Shown here piece by piece: positions 23,556 through 36,738 of a stretch of DNA of 64,000 nucleotides (its first letter is position 1; the number at the start of each line of letters is the position of its first letter). This DNA is from Plasmodium vivax (taxonomy: Eukaryota > Apicomplexa > Aconoidasida > Haemosporida > Plasmodiidae): the NCBI RefSeq assembly GCF_000002415.2, contig NC_009916.1, positions 1,957,997-2,021,996 on the forward strand, given 5' to 3'. The position numbers and the translations under genes were made by a program. A model generated the notes under the pieces. That model did no database searches. It had not been told where the DNA came from and saw only the letters and a list, made by a program, of their open reading frames with translations.

Positions 23556-26500
23556 GGAAATGCGTAGCAGTTGACCTGAAAATGAGAGTAGGCGTTAAAA
23601 GCACCTGTTTGAGACCACTTTTTGCCGAAAGAGGAAATTTGTGCTTTACCCATAGGGGTAGCTAAGGAAGGAAAATAAAACAGGTTTAATGTCTTGTTAA
23701 CTTTTTTTTTTTTTCACGTGATAGAAGTTAAGTATAACATACGTTTTGATTTGTTAAATATGATGCCTTCAGTCATAGGGAGTGGCAATTTTTTTAGAAA
23801 TTTTTTCCGTTTTATGTTATATATTATATGTGATATATTACATGCTATATGCTATATGTTATATGTTATATGCTATATGTTATGTATATTTTTTGACACT
23901 TTTGGTATATTGCGCACAGTACATAATGCAGAAGAGGTGCATTTTTTTTTCAAGTACAAAATTTCGTAATTTTGTTTTTTTAAAAAATTACATGCACATT
24001 TATTATTGTCCAATTTTTTCGTTAGTGCCAAATATAAAAAAACGGTTAACAAGGATATTGTACTTTTTTTATTATTAATTCAGATATGTGGATATTTTTT
24101 TTTTTTTTTTTTTTGCATTTCACATCGATTGATTGATTGATAGGTAAAATTTCATTTCTTTTTTCACCTTTATTTTGAATTAACTTTGAACAACAGTTTT
24201 AATAAAATAGAACAAAAAAGGATGCTCACCTTAGGCATGCATGTATTTGTGGTGCTTTCACTCACGCACACATTGTAGAATGTGAAAACAGGGCCATCGG
24301 GGTGGACACTGGAATGGCCGTTCATGTGAGTATACACTTTAAATAATAATTTGTGTGGTCACTTTGTAATTGTTTCTTAAAATGATCAAAGAAAAAAGGA
24401 TTGACGATATTTTTCTTCTTTTTAGATTTAGGAGCTTCGAATTAAATGGCCATAAACAAAAGGGCACGCTCATTTTTTGAGCGTGGCACAGAAAAGGTAC
24501 TTGCTTTTCTGAAGTTTTGTTTATTTTTAAATGCTACCATTTGGAAGTTCATACAATCTTAGGTGTGCAGTACCCGAGTGGATATTAAGCAAAATGGGAT
24601 ATAAAAAATAAAAAAAAAGGGCAGATATACCTGGCAGTTGCCACGAATTAGTTAAGTGTAAGGCGAACATATTACCAAAATGGAATGGAATAATCGTACC
24701 TCTGTAGAGCATATTAGCATTTTTTTTTTTTTTTTACGCTAGGAGGAGCATTTTTATTTACCTTCTTAGATAACGTTATTTTAAAAGAAGAAACACAAGA
24801 CAAGTAATTTTTAGGAATATAAAAAAAGGGGGTGCAAGCACAACGAATTCGTTATTGGACGTGATTCAAAGGTGTAGAAGCCCCCATGCGAGATTTAATG
24901 GAACGATTTATTAGTATCAATTTCTTTCGACCATACTACATATACCTATCTCTTTCGCAGGGCAAAAATACATGCATGTTGGTATGTACCCAATATGGGC
25001 ATAGAACACTTTCCCGTTTTATTCGCAAAAATTGTCATTACTTGGCGAAATGTGAACCGAAAAAATTGTGAAAAATAAAACGTGGCATAATCAGGTGCAG
25101 AACAACACTTAAAAGAAAGTTGCGGTTTTTTTAATTCACAAAATTGTGCAGCCACTTTTTTGTACAGCCAGCGTTTCTTCAGCATACAAAAAGGGTAGTT
25201 TTATAAAACGCTAGGATAACCTTTTTTTTTGGAAGTTCACCAATCGTAATGATAATAAAATTTTGGTGCCTCAAAAAAGTTAAGCTAATTTTTTAGATTT
25301 ATAAATTGCTCCAGAAAAAAATCGTACATTAAAAGTGCTCAAAGGAATTTTTACCTTTTTTGGTATATGCCAAGTGCGCGCGAGATGAAGGCGATTCTAA
25401 ATAGGAGCTAGTTTATATTTCTATTTTTATTTATAGGAAGAATACGAACGTTTACATATATATATGTACAAATATGTATCGTTGTGACGACCCTTATAAC
25501 GTACAAAATGAGCAAAGCGCCTTTTAGGAACTACTCAAAATTGAAGCAATTTGGTGCCCTATTTTTTGTCATTCCGCTCAGCAAAAAGGTTATCATAATA
25601 TCATTTTGGTTCATACGAAATTAAAAGGTAAAATGATTGCATATAATATTATGCGTTTTTTTTTTTTTTTTTGGGCCCTATTTTTAGTGAGAAAAATATT
25701 TCGATATACAAAATTTTTTGCATGCATGAATATTTTTTAAATTTGAACCTTTTTTGTTTCCACCTAAGATTTACCTGCTAAATTAGGTACTTTTGCGTAA
25801 GCATTAAAAAAGCGATTTATGGCAAAAATAGGAAAAAATAAGTATTATTAGCATATCACCCTTTGGGGACGTAATTGCAAATATTAACGCGGTTATAAAT
25901 CTACATTTTTGTTATTCCCTTTTGCTAAGAAGCGACATATTTAGGAATACTTAAAAAATACCATTCGCATAAAATTTGTTCACTATTTTCACTGCATTTG
26001 CGGCGATGGCATAAAAACCTATTTAACATGTTATATATTTATTAATTAAAATTTTAAGTAATAGAAAGGTTATTCCCATTCGGTTTTTGTTAAAAAGTGA
26101 GTAATATGCCGCATACTGGTTTAACGATATGGCGATGATAAATTAGCAAAACAGCTAAGAAGAATTATATTAGATATTTTTACGTAGGAAAAAAAAAAAA
26201 GTAGTTCAACGAAAATTTGCATCGTCGAAGTGGTAAAAAAAAAATGATATTTTTCTTTCATGTTAAATGCGTTATATGCAGCGTTGCGTAAAAATTATTT
26301 TTATTTCGTTTAAAAATTGTCTTCATAAAATATTTTTACCTATCTTCTTTTATTCACCGCTATTGTTATACTACTATTACTACTACTACTACTATACTAT
26401 CATTATTATTATTTTTTTTTTTTTAATTAAAAAAATTCATAAATTATTTTTCAACCTTCCTCCTCTGCAAATTACTTACCATTCTAACACTGTTTCGAAA

Positions 26501-27195
26501 AGAAAAATTAGAAAAGGATAGAAAAAAATAGAAGAAAAATTACAAATCGCGCTTTTATTTTATTCATGCAAACGATTTAATTAACAAATATCTTTCACTT
26601 TTTAACGTATTAAAAAAGTAGCAATTTTTATAAAAAAATATTTTCTAAATATAAAATATATTTTTTCCCATAATAAAAGAAAGTATCATTTTTTTAAAAA
26701 AACCTATCATCTTCTAAACCCACAAAAAGTACGTACTACGTAAATTTGCTAATTAAATTTATTTGCATAATGTACAAAGCATATTATTTTCTCATATAAA
26801 ATGTACGTATTGTATGTATTTTAGATAATACCTACTCATGCATTAATTAATTTTGACTTGGCAAAACATACTTATTAATAGCTGCTGCATACACATGGTC
26901 ATTTCGTTATCCCTTACCATTTTTAGTTTGCTGCGAAATATTTAAAAGCAGTTAGAGTTATTAAAAAAGGAAAAAGCGATTCTCCTATTTCGAATGCTTC
27001 CATAACAATTCAGTAATCCCACGAGGAATCAAATTGATCAGAAGATATACAAAGCAGTTATATTTGTATATTTATATAAGTAGCATATAGGCATTATATA
27101 ATAGCCCCCTGGCATTTGTCACAATATCCTCTAAACTTTTTAGAAGACTTTCTAAATTTTTACTTACATATAACCTTTTACCATCGTGAATAAAA
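23556..27195. other. AT-rich gene-free stretch
   Basis: No supported gene. It contains a 'tatatgttatatgc' satellite at 23812-23887, a T run at 24095-24114, TAC/TAT trinucleotide runs at 26365-26415, and very AT-rich DNA from 25200 to 27100 that probably includes the promoter of the gene at 27196. Scattered ORFs of 60-100 codons are made of Phe/Lys/Ile homopolymer-coded residues. Confidence 0.5.
23812..23887. repeat. TATATGTTATATGC-type satellite
   Basis: Seven or so units of 'gctatat' and 'gttatat' in tandem, just 3' of the exported protein gene. No function is apparent. Confidence 0.75.
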
Positions 27196-27968
27196 ATGAA
27201 TACCTTTAACCACATCGTCAAGATTGCCCTCTTCACCCTCTTCATTGTAAGGAACACGAAATGCATGTGAAAGCGCCATTGCGCCTTCGCTCGTATATGT
27301 AGCATGTTTTTTAGTGCGAGAGTGATAAACTGCTTCCTTGGGGGTTCTTCCATAGGGGCGATATTTTTTACCAATTAGCAGCGTTTGGCTAATGATAAAC
27401 GGTATGCACGTGGTGGGGAAACAAAAAATACATTTCGAGTGTGTCTTCTTTTTTTCTTCCTCCCGTTTAGTACACCTCCGCCAACAACGGAATTAACGAA
27501 AATGGCCTTGGAAAAGCCGTAGGCTCAAAAAATATAAGATGTCTCTCTGAAGTGAACGGTAATTATGCAAGATCAGAATTCGGCTCTCAAGGTGAACAAA
27601 GCCAATTTGTCAATGGGGACAACACAAATGAACAAAGAGATGGCAGCAGAGATAGCTTCGGCTCTCAAAACAGCCAATGGAGTAACGGCTACCAAAGCCA
27701 AACTGGCTCTGACCCACAAATGCACGAAAGAGTCTACAGAAACAGTGATGTCCCAGAATATTACAACAGCAATAACAACATGAGATACGTATCCCCAGGA
27801 AATAACTTCAACAAGGAGTTATATGAAAAATTAAAGAACAACGCTGTGTTTATCATCCCAGCGTTGCTAGTAGGTTTCTATGTTCTGAGGAACACCGGAA
27901 CCCAGAGCTTGTTAATGTTGGCCGCCATTGCTGGTATCCTCATGTACACGCACCACTACGTTAAATAA
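27196..27968 (+). CDS. Two-exon exported protein with canonical PEXEL (RCLSE) and C-terminal membrane hairpin
   Basis: Exon 1 is 27196-27246 (17 codons: a short hydrophobic leader ending FTLFI), donor GTAAGG. The intron is 224 bp, with acceptor 'tcccgtttag'. Exon 2 is 27471-27968 (165 codons). The product has 182 residues. The leader is completed across the splice. PEXEL R40-C-L-S-E44 follows after an Asn/Gly-rich spacer. Residues about 50-125 are Ser/Gln/Asn/Gly-rich low complexity, with repeated 'GSQ' pieces. A C-terminal pair of hydrophobic helices (IPALLVGFYVL and LLMLAAIAGILMY) ends in H-H-Y-V-K. Export to the red-cell cytosol and membrane insertion there are inferred from the motif and topology. 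The DNA upstream is very AT-rich. Confidence 0.87.
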
Positions 27969-30900
27969 GCAGCTGAACGGGCCATGTACGTGTGGATATG
28001 CATATGTATATGCATATGTGTGTGTGTATGTATGTATATGTATGCATATGTATAATGCATATCTTATAAAAAAAAAAAAAAAGTCAGTCCGCAGATATGA
28101 TGCTCTTTCTTTTACAAGGACTCCCCAATTTTTTTTAAACACTGTATAATATATTCCGCGGAATTATCACAGCTGTGTTGAGAATATTAACACCATTATG
28201 TACTCTTATGTTTATTTATATTTATTTTTCTTCTATGTGCACCGATGATTTTGAAAATAAATAATCCCACATAAGGACGACATGGCTGATTAGCGGCGAA
28301 GAAAAAAAATGCCCCTTAGTTAAAGCCGCGTTTTTTTTTACACTTGCATTGAAATGAGATAAAAAAAAAGGGTTTTAATACACAAGCGTAGCGATACACG
28401 TGAATGAATGAATGAACAAATAAATATATATAGTCCCAATATATATATGTCTTTCTCTCCGTATGCATGGGCGCACCATGAGAAGTTTTCATATAAGTGG
28501 CACATGTGTATGTTTATAAAAAGTGTATCATTATCATCCCCTACATATATGTTTATGTGCACGTATATATTTATATATACTTTTTTCTCTTCCATGTATT
28601 GCATTTTTTTCTTTTTTTTTTTCCTGGTGATGTATATTTTTTGTTTTAATTTATATACCATACGTTACTGCATGCTCTTTTTGTTTCATTTGTTTATTCA
28701 GAAAAAAAAAAAAAAGAAAAAGAAGTTATACTATATAAACTGAAGTAAAACTCCACATCATCCCCAATAAAATATTATGTATAGTTCTTTTTACTCCTCC
28801 CTCCCAATTGCCGTTATAATATTATTTTTTTATCACTTCTGCGCAAGTGTGGAAAAAATTATTTGGCCCCCGCAAAGATTGTTGGCATGTAATTCCCGTT
28901 TGTATGGAAAGGTGTAGGCCCATGTGAATATGCATAAATGTATACGTTCGTAACGCACGCCTGTGTGCATATTGCATATATTTTTAAGTAAGCACGCACT
29001 TACACTGCAGTGGTGCTCGGTGGAAGGAAAACACTGACATGGCGAATTGCTTGGAAGTAGGCAAATTCAAGCAGAAGCTGATTTATTGCACCTGTGTAGA
29101 CCCAATAAGTGTATACACTCGTTGCATGCAAAATGACTATGTGATGTGGGGTTTACGAATTAATGTATGATTATAAATTTTTTTTTTTTTTACACTTTCT
29201 TAAATTACGCTTTAACTCTGTGTATTATTTAAGGGCTAAAGGGGGAACAGAAAATGGCCAAAAAAAACAGCAGCAAATAGGATCAAACAGCACCATTATA
29301 CTTTCAACCATTTAAATTGTATGATACATATAATGAATTATTTATGAAACATACTTATGTGTAAAAAACTTCACATGAACAACAAAAGTTTTGTCATTAA
29401 AAATACTTTTTAAGGGCACACGTGGGGTATACATCACTAGGGAGGTATATGTGCTCCCTTCGAGCGAATTTCTTTGCACCGAGGGGAAAGCAAAAGGGTG
29501 CGTAGTACACGCGCAGATATGCATAACGTAGTGTACGAATGTTATCCTTTTGCCCGTTCGAATTATGACTGCCTTTTGCAGAGTTCAACAGTGGATACTA
29601 CAAAATGGTACTGTTTGGAAGATAAGAGAAACGTCCTTCATTTTCATGGCGAAGGAATTGACCCCCTTTGCAGTACATTATAGTGTACGTGCTGATTTCT
29701 TGCCAAAGTATCCTCTAACTGGCGGGATGATAATAGGTAGGTACATTCCGAATTTGTAGAAGCAGCGTATGAGAAATGATAAGGTTTATAATTCTGATGG
29801 TATAGTACTCATTTAGACTGCCACCATTTGAGGCTTGTCCCCCACACTGTGTTCTCCTATCATTATGATAAGATTGAACTTTGCGGTTGGCTCTTCTTTG
29901 GTTTTCCAAAAAATGGGAAGCGGTGCGAAGCTGAATTATGCCATTTTGCACTGGAGTGTCTGAATGTGTGTAACGCACACATGCTGCCCGTATCGGTATC
30001 TTGGAAGTTTTTTTTTTTTTTTTTGCGATGGCATTTGTTATATTTGATGGCACTACGCGAACGATTTTGATAAGTACACAAATTGGCCAATTTTCTTGGC
30101 AAATGTATTCCACACCTTTTTTATAAAATGGGGAAATATGAACTTATTTAGCGTCGCCCGTCTTTCATCTAGCACGTTTTGCAGAGTAGTCAGGCAAGGG
30201 GAAAGAAAACCGTTGGCACGTCGGTTTTCTTTTCTTTTATGGAATTGTATTAGATGCCAACTCAGGGGAGTAATACGAAAGGGGGAAGAAATGAAAGAGG
30301 AACTAAGCATTTGCGCAAAATGATTTGCATTCACTTTTTTCAATTTGGTTAAGGAGTATTATGCAAAGGAGAGCTGACAACAATATTGATAAGGTAAAGC
30401 AGTTATTAACATCAAGTGGGAAGAAAAATGTTACTTATATTTGGAGCAACAATTTAGGGAATAGGGGTTTTATTTACAAAGTGCGTAATGTTACACCTTT
30501 TATTATTTGTGGCATATAAAAATTAGCGTCCTTAAAATTGTAAAAATAGGTGAACTTTCCCATCATTTGGATTCATAATTGGAAGGGGGTGTTACCAGCG
30601 CGCAGAATATTACATGCGGATTTTTTTCGTGTTGACTTTTCGGAAAGGGTGCCAGTTAGTGGTTACCCAAAAAAAATAAAACAGATTAGATTTAATCTAG
30701 AGGAGACACACCTGGAAGGAGAGCAAATAAATATACGCTAGAAAGGAGCTACAACCGAGCGGTCATTTGGCGAAATAAATTAAAAACCCAATATGAAGAA
30801 ATATAAGAGACGAATTAAGAAGTCCAAAATGCTACTACGCGAAATGTTCCTTTAGCGCTTTGGAGGCATAAACCATTTGTGAGAAATAAAAGGGGAGATA

Positions 30901-32620
30901 ATGAGTTGATATGCAGAAGTTTTAACGCCCCAGTTTTGGAAGCCCTCTTCATCCTAACAACATCAGTGGTAGTCGTTTTTGCAATTGTTAACGTTGTACG
31001 TTCGTTTTGCAGGCAAATTTGCGAATTGCACTGTTGAGTTAATAGTGAGGACGGAGGCGAAGCTCTTCCCTTAACAGAGCCAAATAAGAATGAACACTAG
31101 GGGGTTATTAAAATGTGAATATTTTCATCTATTTTGCAACGATCATATAGTTGCTTTGATGGTCACATTTTTCTCTTATAGTGATAGTAGTTGCTTCGAT
31201 GGCCTCCTTTTTTTTGCGCTACTACATTTTGTTGTGGGCTAAGAAGAAGCCCCATTCAAGAATCGGGATGGGCAGAAATAATCTGCAACTCATACTGCTA
31301 TGGCGCGAGCATCATTGGAAGCACTAAAAATTCGTTGTGAAGAAAACTGTTTCGTAATATACTTATTGGCGTACATTACATGTGAGGCAATTACAAATTG
31401 GCTACAGCGAACGTCTCGGAAGCTACGAATGCAACGTGTGGCTTCTTAGTTTTGGTAAAAATACATGCAACCAGGGTTTTTTTTTAATGCATTTTTTTCA
31501 TTTTTGATATCACGATTTAGCGATTGCTATTGTTTATCAGCATATTTTTGTTCTACCTTTTTTTTTTCGCGAACTTTTGGGGTAGCACAAGTTTGGTGCT
31601 AATTATTATCTCTTATAAGAAGAGTTGCGAAAAAGAATGAAAAAATTTGCCATTTTGTGAAATGTAGGATTAGATATTTTTTTTCATTCAAAGGGGCTAA
31701 AAATTATGTTTACATTTCTGTAAAAATATAAACATACTGGGTTCGTATGCACCATATAAATGTAGTTATCAAATGAAGATTCAATTAAACAAAAAAAAAT
31801 AGAACAAAAAAAAAAAAAAAAAAGTCGTTCTTTTAGGACTAAAAATAGAGCACAAAAAAGAAAAGAAAAAAAACGACATGTTGGCATGCCATGCTTTTTC
31901 ATGCAAATTATTTATAAAATCATTTATCCGTTTTTATGAAGCAAAATTTGTAGGACAAAAATGATGTAGCGTTCCGTGTCGTTTTTTCTTTCATCATTTA
32001 AATTGCTTAGAATTGTTCGTCATGTGCAATACGTTTAAATAGATAAAACGAGTGATGTACATCGTGTCCTATTTTGTCAGCTTTTTAAATAAAGAAGAAA
32101 TAAAAACTCGTAATGTTATGCGTTCGTGCATTTTTATCTGCATTTTGCATTTCAAAATTGGTTTTAAATCATCCTCTCTTTTGTTTTTAATTTAAATTCA
32201 GCGCTAGTATTTTTTTAAAACGAAGCGATGATTCGATCGTTTCTTTGCTTTTTCTTTACAAAAGAAGTTAGAAGAAAAATTACGGCTCATTTTAAATCAT
32301 AAAAAATTTATTGCGTACGCATATTTGAAATAATTTTTTTTTTTTTTGATGGTATTTTTTTAATTGTACTTTTTCATTTTATTTTTTTATAAAATATAAT
32401 TATTTTTTCTAAATTTTTAATTTTTTAAATCATTACCTTTTTTTTTAACTGTTAATATTATCAGCTTAATAACAAATTGTAATTTTTTGCAATTTGAAAG
32501 GACAATTTTGTTTAAACAAAACACGATAAAAAAAGTAGAGGATTATTTTTAGGCTTCCCTCCCTACGTAGCTTTGCAAACATAAATCGAACTACATAAAA
32601 CTTTTCACTTTAAATACAAA
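27969..32620. other. Gene-free stretch
   Basis: No supported gene. Bases 27985-28060 are alternating 'gtatatgcatatgt' purine-pyrimidine repeats. Bases 28840-31500 have mixed composition and overlapping short ORFs on both strands, none with splice or signal context. Bases 31900-32600 are extremely AT-rich and directly precede the next gene. The middle block could be decayed duplicated sequence, but no recognisable gene remains. Confidence 0.45.
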
Positions 32621-33782
32621 ATGGTGAACTCAAAGAATAATAACTCCGGAAAGAAGGCTTTTGGCGTTTCTTTTCTTACCAAATTGGCCATATTTTCTGT
32701 TTTAGTTGGGAGCTTGAACACCTTTACTTTTGTAAGAAAATGAAAAAGGAAAAATGAAAAAGGAAAAATGAAAAATGAAAGAACGAAAAATGAAAGAACG
32801 AAAAATATGCATCGATTGAACATACATATATATACATATGTGTGTTAACAGCGCGGACGGGAGATGGAAGACGCCATTTGCATTTGCGCAGAATGTGCTC
32901 CCCCGATCCCGCTCCACGCAGTGCCAAAAAATTACATAGAAAAATGCACATTGTGATCGTACGAGGCGCGAAAGTGATTATAGATTATATGTAACCTTCA
33001 TGTGCATATAGTGATATGCAGTACTTCCATGTATGCACATGTCTTATGTGTATAATGTTTTTTTTTTTTTTTCTCTCCCCCTGTAGAGTAACAATGGTGA
33101 GTGCTCAAACAACCAAGTTGCCGTCGGATCCGCGTCAACTGCACAATACGGCAGATGGTTAGCGGAAAATGAAGAACCATCATCTTCTTCTTCCTCCGGC
33201 AAAAAAAGCAAAGGTAAATCAAGTAAAAAAAAGAAAGATTCCAAAAAAAGCAAAAAAAAAAATGAATGCCCATTAGAAGACGAATCATGCTGCCCTCAGT
33301 TTCCCCAAGAAGTTAACGAAGAAGAAATGGAACAATTAGGAAGCATATTTCAAGAGTTATCAGATAAGTTAAATGTAGGAGAGCATTTAAAACAATATGA
33401 AGGACAGATGGAGGAATTCGCAAAGAAATTTGAAGAAGGTAATGAGGAAAGTCTAAACATGGACTTTTGTAAAGATTTATTTGGAAATTTGGCAGATTCT
33501 TTGATAGAAGCATATGCTAAAGATACAAGTGATGAAAAGAAAATGAAAATGAAAAGAAATGCTCAAAGAGCTACCAACAGGTTGCTTAAGTACTGTTTGA
33601 AAGAGCAGAAAAAACAACACACAAAAAAGGAAAAGAAAAAGAATAAAGGAAAGGGTAAAGGAAAGGGCAAAGGAAAGGAAGCTGAAATTGAACATGAACC
33701 TAAAATTGATGAAACAAGTGTAGAGGAATTTGAAAAGGAATTTGAAAGGGTAATGGAAATGGATAATGACACAGAAAATTAA
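32621..33782 (+). CDS. Two-exon exported lysine-rich soluble protein with canonical PEXEL (RWLAE)
   Basis: Exon 1 is 32621-32731 (37 codons: a polar start then hydrophobic core LAIFSVLVG), donor GTAAGA. The intron is 355 bp, ending 'ctccccctgtag'. Exon 2 is 33087-33782 (231 codons). The product has 268 residues. PEXEL is R60-W-L-A-E64. Next come a Ser run, a Lys/Ser-rich stretch at about residues 71-93, and a small Cys cluster (C-x7-C-C). A helical acidic-amphipathic region follows at about 105-200, then a second Lys-rich segment with repeated K-G units at about 207-222, and an acidic C-terminus. Unlike the other exported proteins here it has no C-terminal membrane segments, so a soluble or peripherally bound protein in the host cell is likely. 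The two lysine-rich tracts could bind the acidic red-cell skeleton; that is a guess. Family not recognised. Confidence 0.85.
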
Positions 33783-35948
33783 AAAGAGAGTACAAAATAA
33801 ACGACCTCTTTTGCCACTCCCTCCCACCACCACATATTGTTGTATAAGTAAAAAAAAAAAATGCACACTTGGATTGTAATTATACAAAGAAAGAGAGGTG
33901 AGGAGGAGGAAGAAAAATGCGGAAGACTCAACCGGTAGAGGTTCCTCTCAACGTATTGTTAATTATGTACATGCTTAAATAAATGCGGGATTAGCCGAAT
34001 CGTAACTTTTCGTGTTGCTGCTGACACGGTGACTTTCGCCTCCCTCTTTTTAACACTGAGATGATAACAGCACAATTTTGAGACAAATGCATGCCGTAGT
34101 AGATAATGTGTAAACAACTCCTACATGCGTGGCAGTGCAGACATTCGATTTTTGTTCTTTTTAACTTTGCAAAAATGTTTTCTTATTCCTTTTCACGTTG
34201 TTTATATGTGCATTATATATGCTGAGCTTTTCATTTATTTTTTTTTTCCCCACATATTAGCAGTATGGGCGCCAGACACAGGCTTTGCTTTTCAACGCGT
34301 GTATATATATATATATACACATATATATAAATTATACGTACCTTCTTGTTTGTGTAAAAAATAAAATTTTCCCCTTTTTGTTACTTCTTTCGTGTTTGTT
34401 GATTAGTGTCCATGCACCTGCATATGCTTACATGATGACCCCCCAATATATTTCCCCCTTTGTGCATATGTGCGTGTATATATGTACGCCTCTCATGTTT
34501 TTATGTACATACACGCGTGTAATGAAAAAATTAGCTCCAATGTTTATATCACTTTATATGATTATAACGAACTGATGAAAATAAATTCGTATCAATTAAA
34601 TTACCAATGAGAAAAGAAATCCCCCCCCCCCAATGTTTGGGCTTCCTTTCCCTATAAAATGGGGCAACTGCAGTTCAATTTTTATAATCACCTATAAATG
34701 AGGGGCAAAAATATGCTCATTCGTCATTTAGGGACTCGAACATGCGGTGGAGCTACTTTGTAATATTATTTATTTTTACCTTTCAACACCTTTTTATGAA
34801 ATGATTCTTTTGAACAGTTCTGGGCAGAGAGAGAAGGGGTGGTCCAACTAACGGTACACAAGAACAGACCTTTGAAAAATGGGTAAGCGAATGTAGAACT
34901 TCCCTGTGGTCCTTCTTTCAACGCGATGAAGATGCTCACTGTGTAGCAGAATGGACTGTTTTTCCTACTACGGGGAATCGGCTAATTATTTCGTGACATG
35001 CGCGTAAAAGGACACTGCTGTTTTTCTTCAATTTGCGTATGTGCTGTTAGTGGCACTAAGGGGGGAGTGACATGCTGCACGTGTGTTTACACATTTATGC
35101 AATTATGCGGCTTGTGCAATGTGCTTTTTCCATCCTACCCGTGTACCCCTTTCTGCACTTGCTATGTATATGTGCGTATGCACCTCCAATAGTGTGAGAC
35201 TTTTTTTTTTGCAATTACGTACTTTGCAGAATGGCAGAAGGGAAGAGGTGTTTTGGGTAAAACTGGTGCACAGGTGCCACTTAATGTTTCTTTCAAATGA
35301 GCATTATCATATAAGTGTGCCTTTTCATTTGCCTAAATGCACAATGGAGAAAATGGCACACTTTTGAGTTAGTGAAGCGTGAAAAATTGGAATGGTCTTT
35401 TAAAAAATGAGAGTATCAAATATGAGGAGGCAAGTGGTGGTAAGTAGTAAGTATAGCATAAAAAAAAGACCCTTTATATGTCCTCTCCTAACGAATGAAG
35501 ATAAAGCGGTAACCAGCACTCATTTGCTCCTGGAGCGATGGGAATAATTCTTTTTTACGCTGCACTGCTTTTTTCAGCGGTCCAAATGTATCAACTGCAA
35601 GAGGACCCAAATGGTCAGGTCATGTATCCCCCCTGCAGATGAGGGAGTGATCATTTTTGCTAAATACCTAATATGCTATGGGGAAGCATGCTAAGACGAT
35701 ATATACAGCATTGGTGCGTCATAGGAGAGCGATGCCGTTTTCTCCGCTTTCGCTACAATTTGCCTATGTTGTGCACCTTATTCACCCTGGGTGTTAATGC
35801 CTGACTGAACAAATTTTTTTTAATTAATATGTAGTCTTATTAATTTATAATTTGTTCGCTGCGAGCACTAAAGTAGAGAAGATCAATGTGTTATTTTATA
35901 ACATTAGATCTCATTCGAAATTTGCATGTGTAATTCTAAATAATAAAA

Positions 35949-35997
<49 letters not shown>

Positions 35998-36738
35998 TAT
36001 GGGAAAATAAAAGTATAAATAGAAATATAATAAATAGCAAAATTGTCGTTTTCTTGGTAATCTAATTAAAAATCATAAATCTTTGAGGTTTTCTTACAAA
36101 CAGGTAATGAAGTTGTAGCATCAGGCATAAGCATGAATGTAAATATAAATATAAATGTAAATATATAGACGTATACATAAATATATGCACATAAATACTT
36201 GCACGTAAGTGTACATGCACGTAAATGCATGCACGTAAATCTACATAAATCTATATACCTAAATATATACCTAAATATATGTACATAAATATATACATAA
36301 ATATATATATGTATATAAAAAAATAATATATGAATACATATCGTATATATATACACATGGGAATCCTTTTAAAACACACATGTTCCGGCAACAATTATAC
36401 AAAATTAATAATTTAAATGTACAGTCATGATTATAAATGATCTATTAAAATTACAGGAAACGCACGTAGTGATAAAGGTATTTTTGTCTTTCCTTCCTTT
36501 TACATAAATGTAAAAAAAAAAAAAAAAGGCTTCGAAGAATCTAATTTTGAAGTGGTAATCAGATATTGGTGTGTATACATATATATTTATATATATCCAT
36601 TTGGGGGGTAATGTACTATTAAATCACAGCAACATTCATGGCTTTATATATGATACATTTTGTTCATTTTAAGTATTTCTTGAAACTGCTTCTTCTTCTG
36701 CTTCTACGTCTACCTGTTGTTGTTCTTTTCTTTTTTTT
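33783..36738. other. Gene-free stretch between convergent genes
   Basis: This lies between the 3' ends of a plus-strand and a minus-strand gene. No full gene is supported. A short ORF at 34742-34804 encodes a signal-like hydrophobic peptide and is followed by possible splice signals, but the downstream pieces do not assemble into a convincing gene. Runs of C at 34621-34632, (TA)n at 35952-35993, and 'tatacataaatatata'-type repeats at 36130-36320 are present. Confidence 0.45.
35952..35993. repeat. (AT)n microsatellite
   Basis: An uninterrupted AT dinucleotide run of about 42 bp. Such runs are highly length-variable in Plasmodium. Confidence 0.9.

Noticed and set aside
27072..27374. 100-codon minus-strand ORF across the 5' end and intron of the exported gene at 27196
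   Set aside because: It is antisense to a gene with clear leader, splice sites and PEXEL, and has no recognisable feature of its own.
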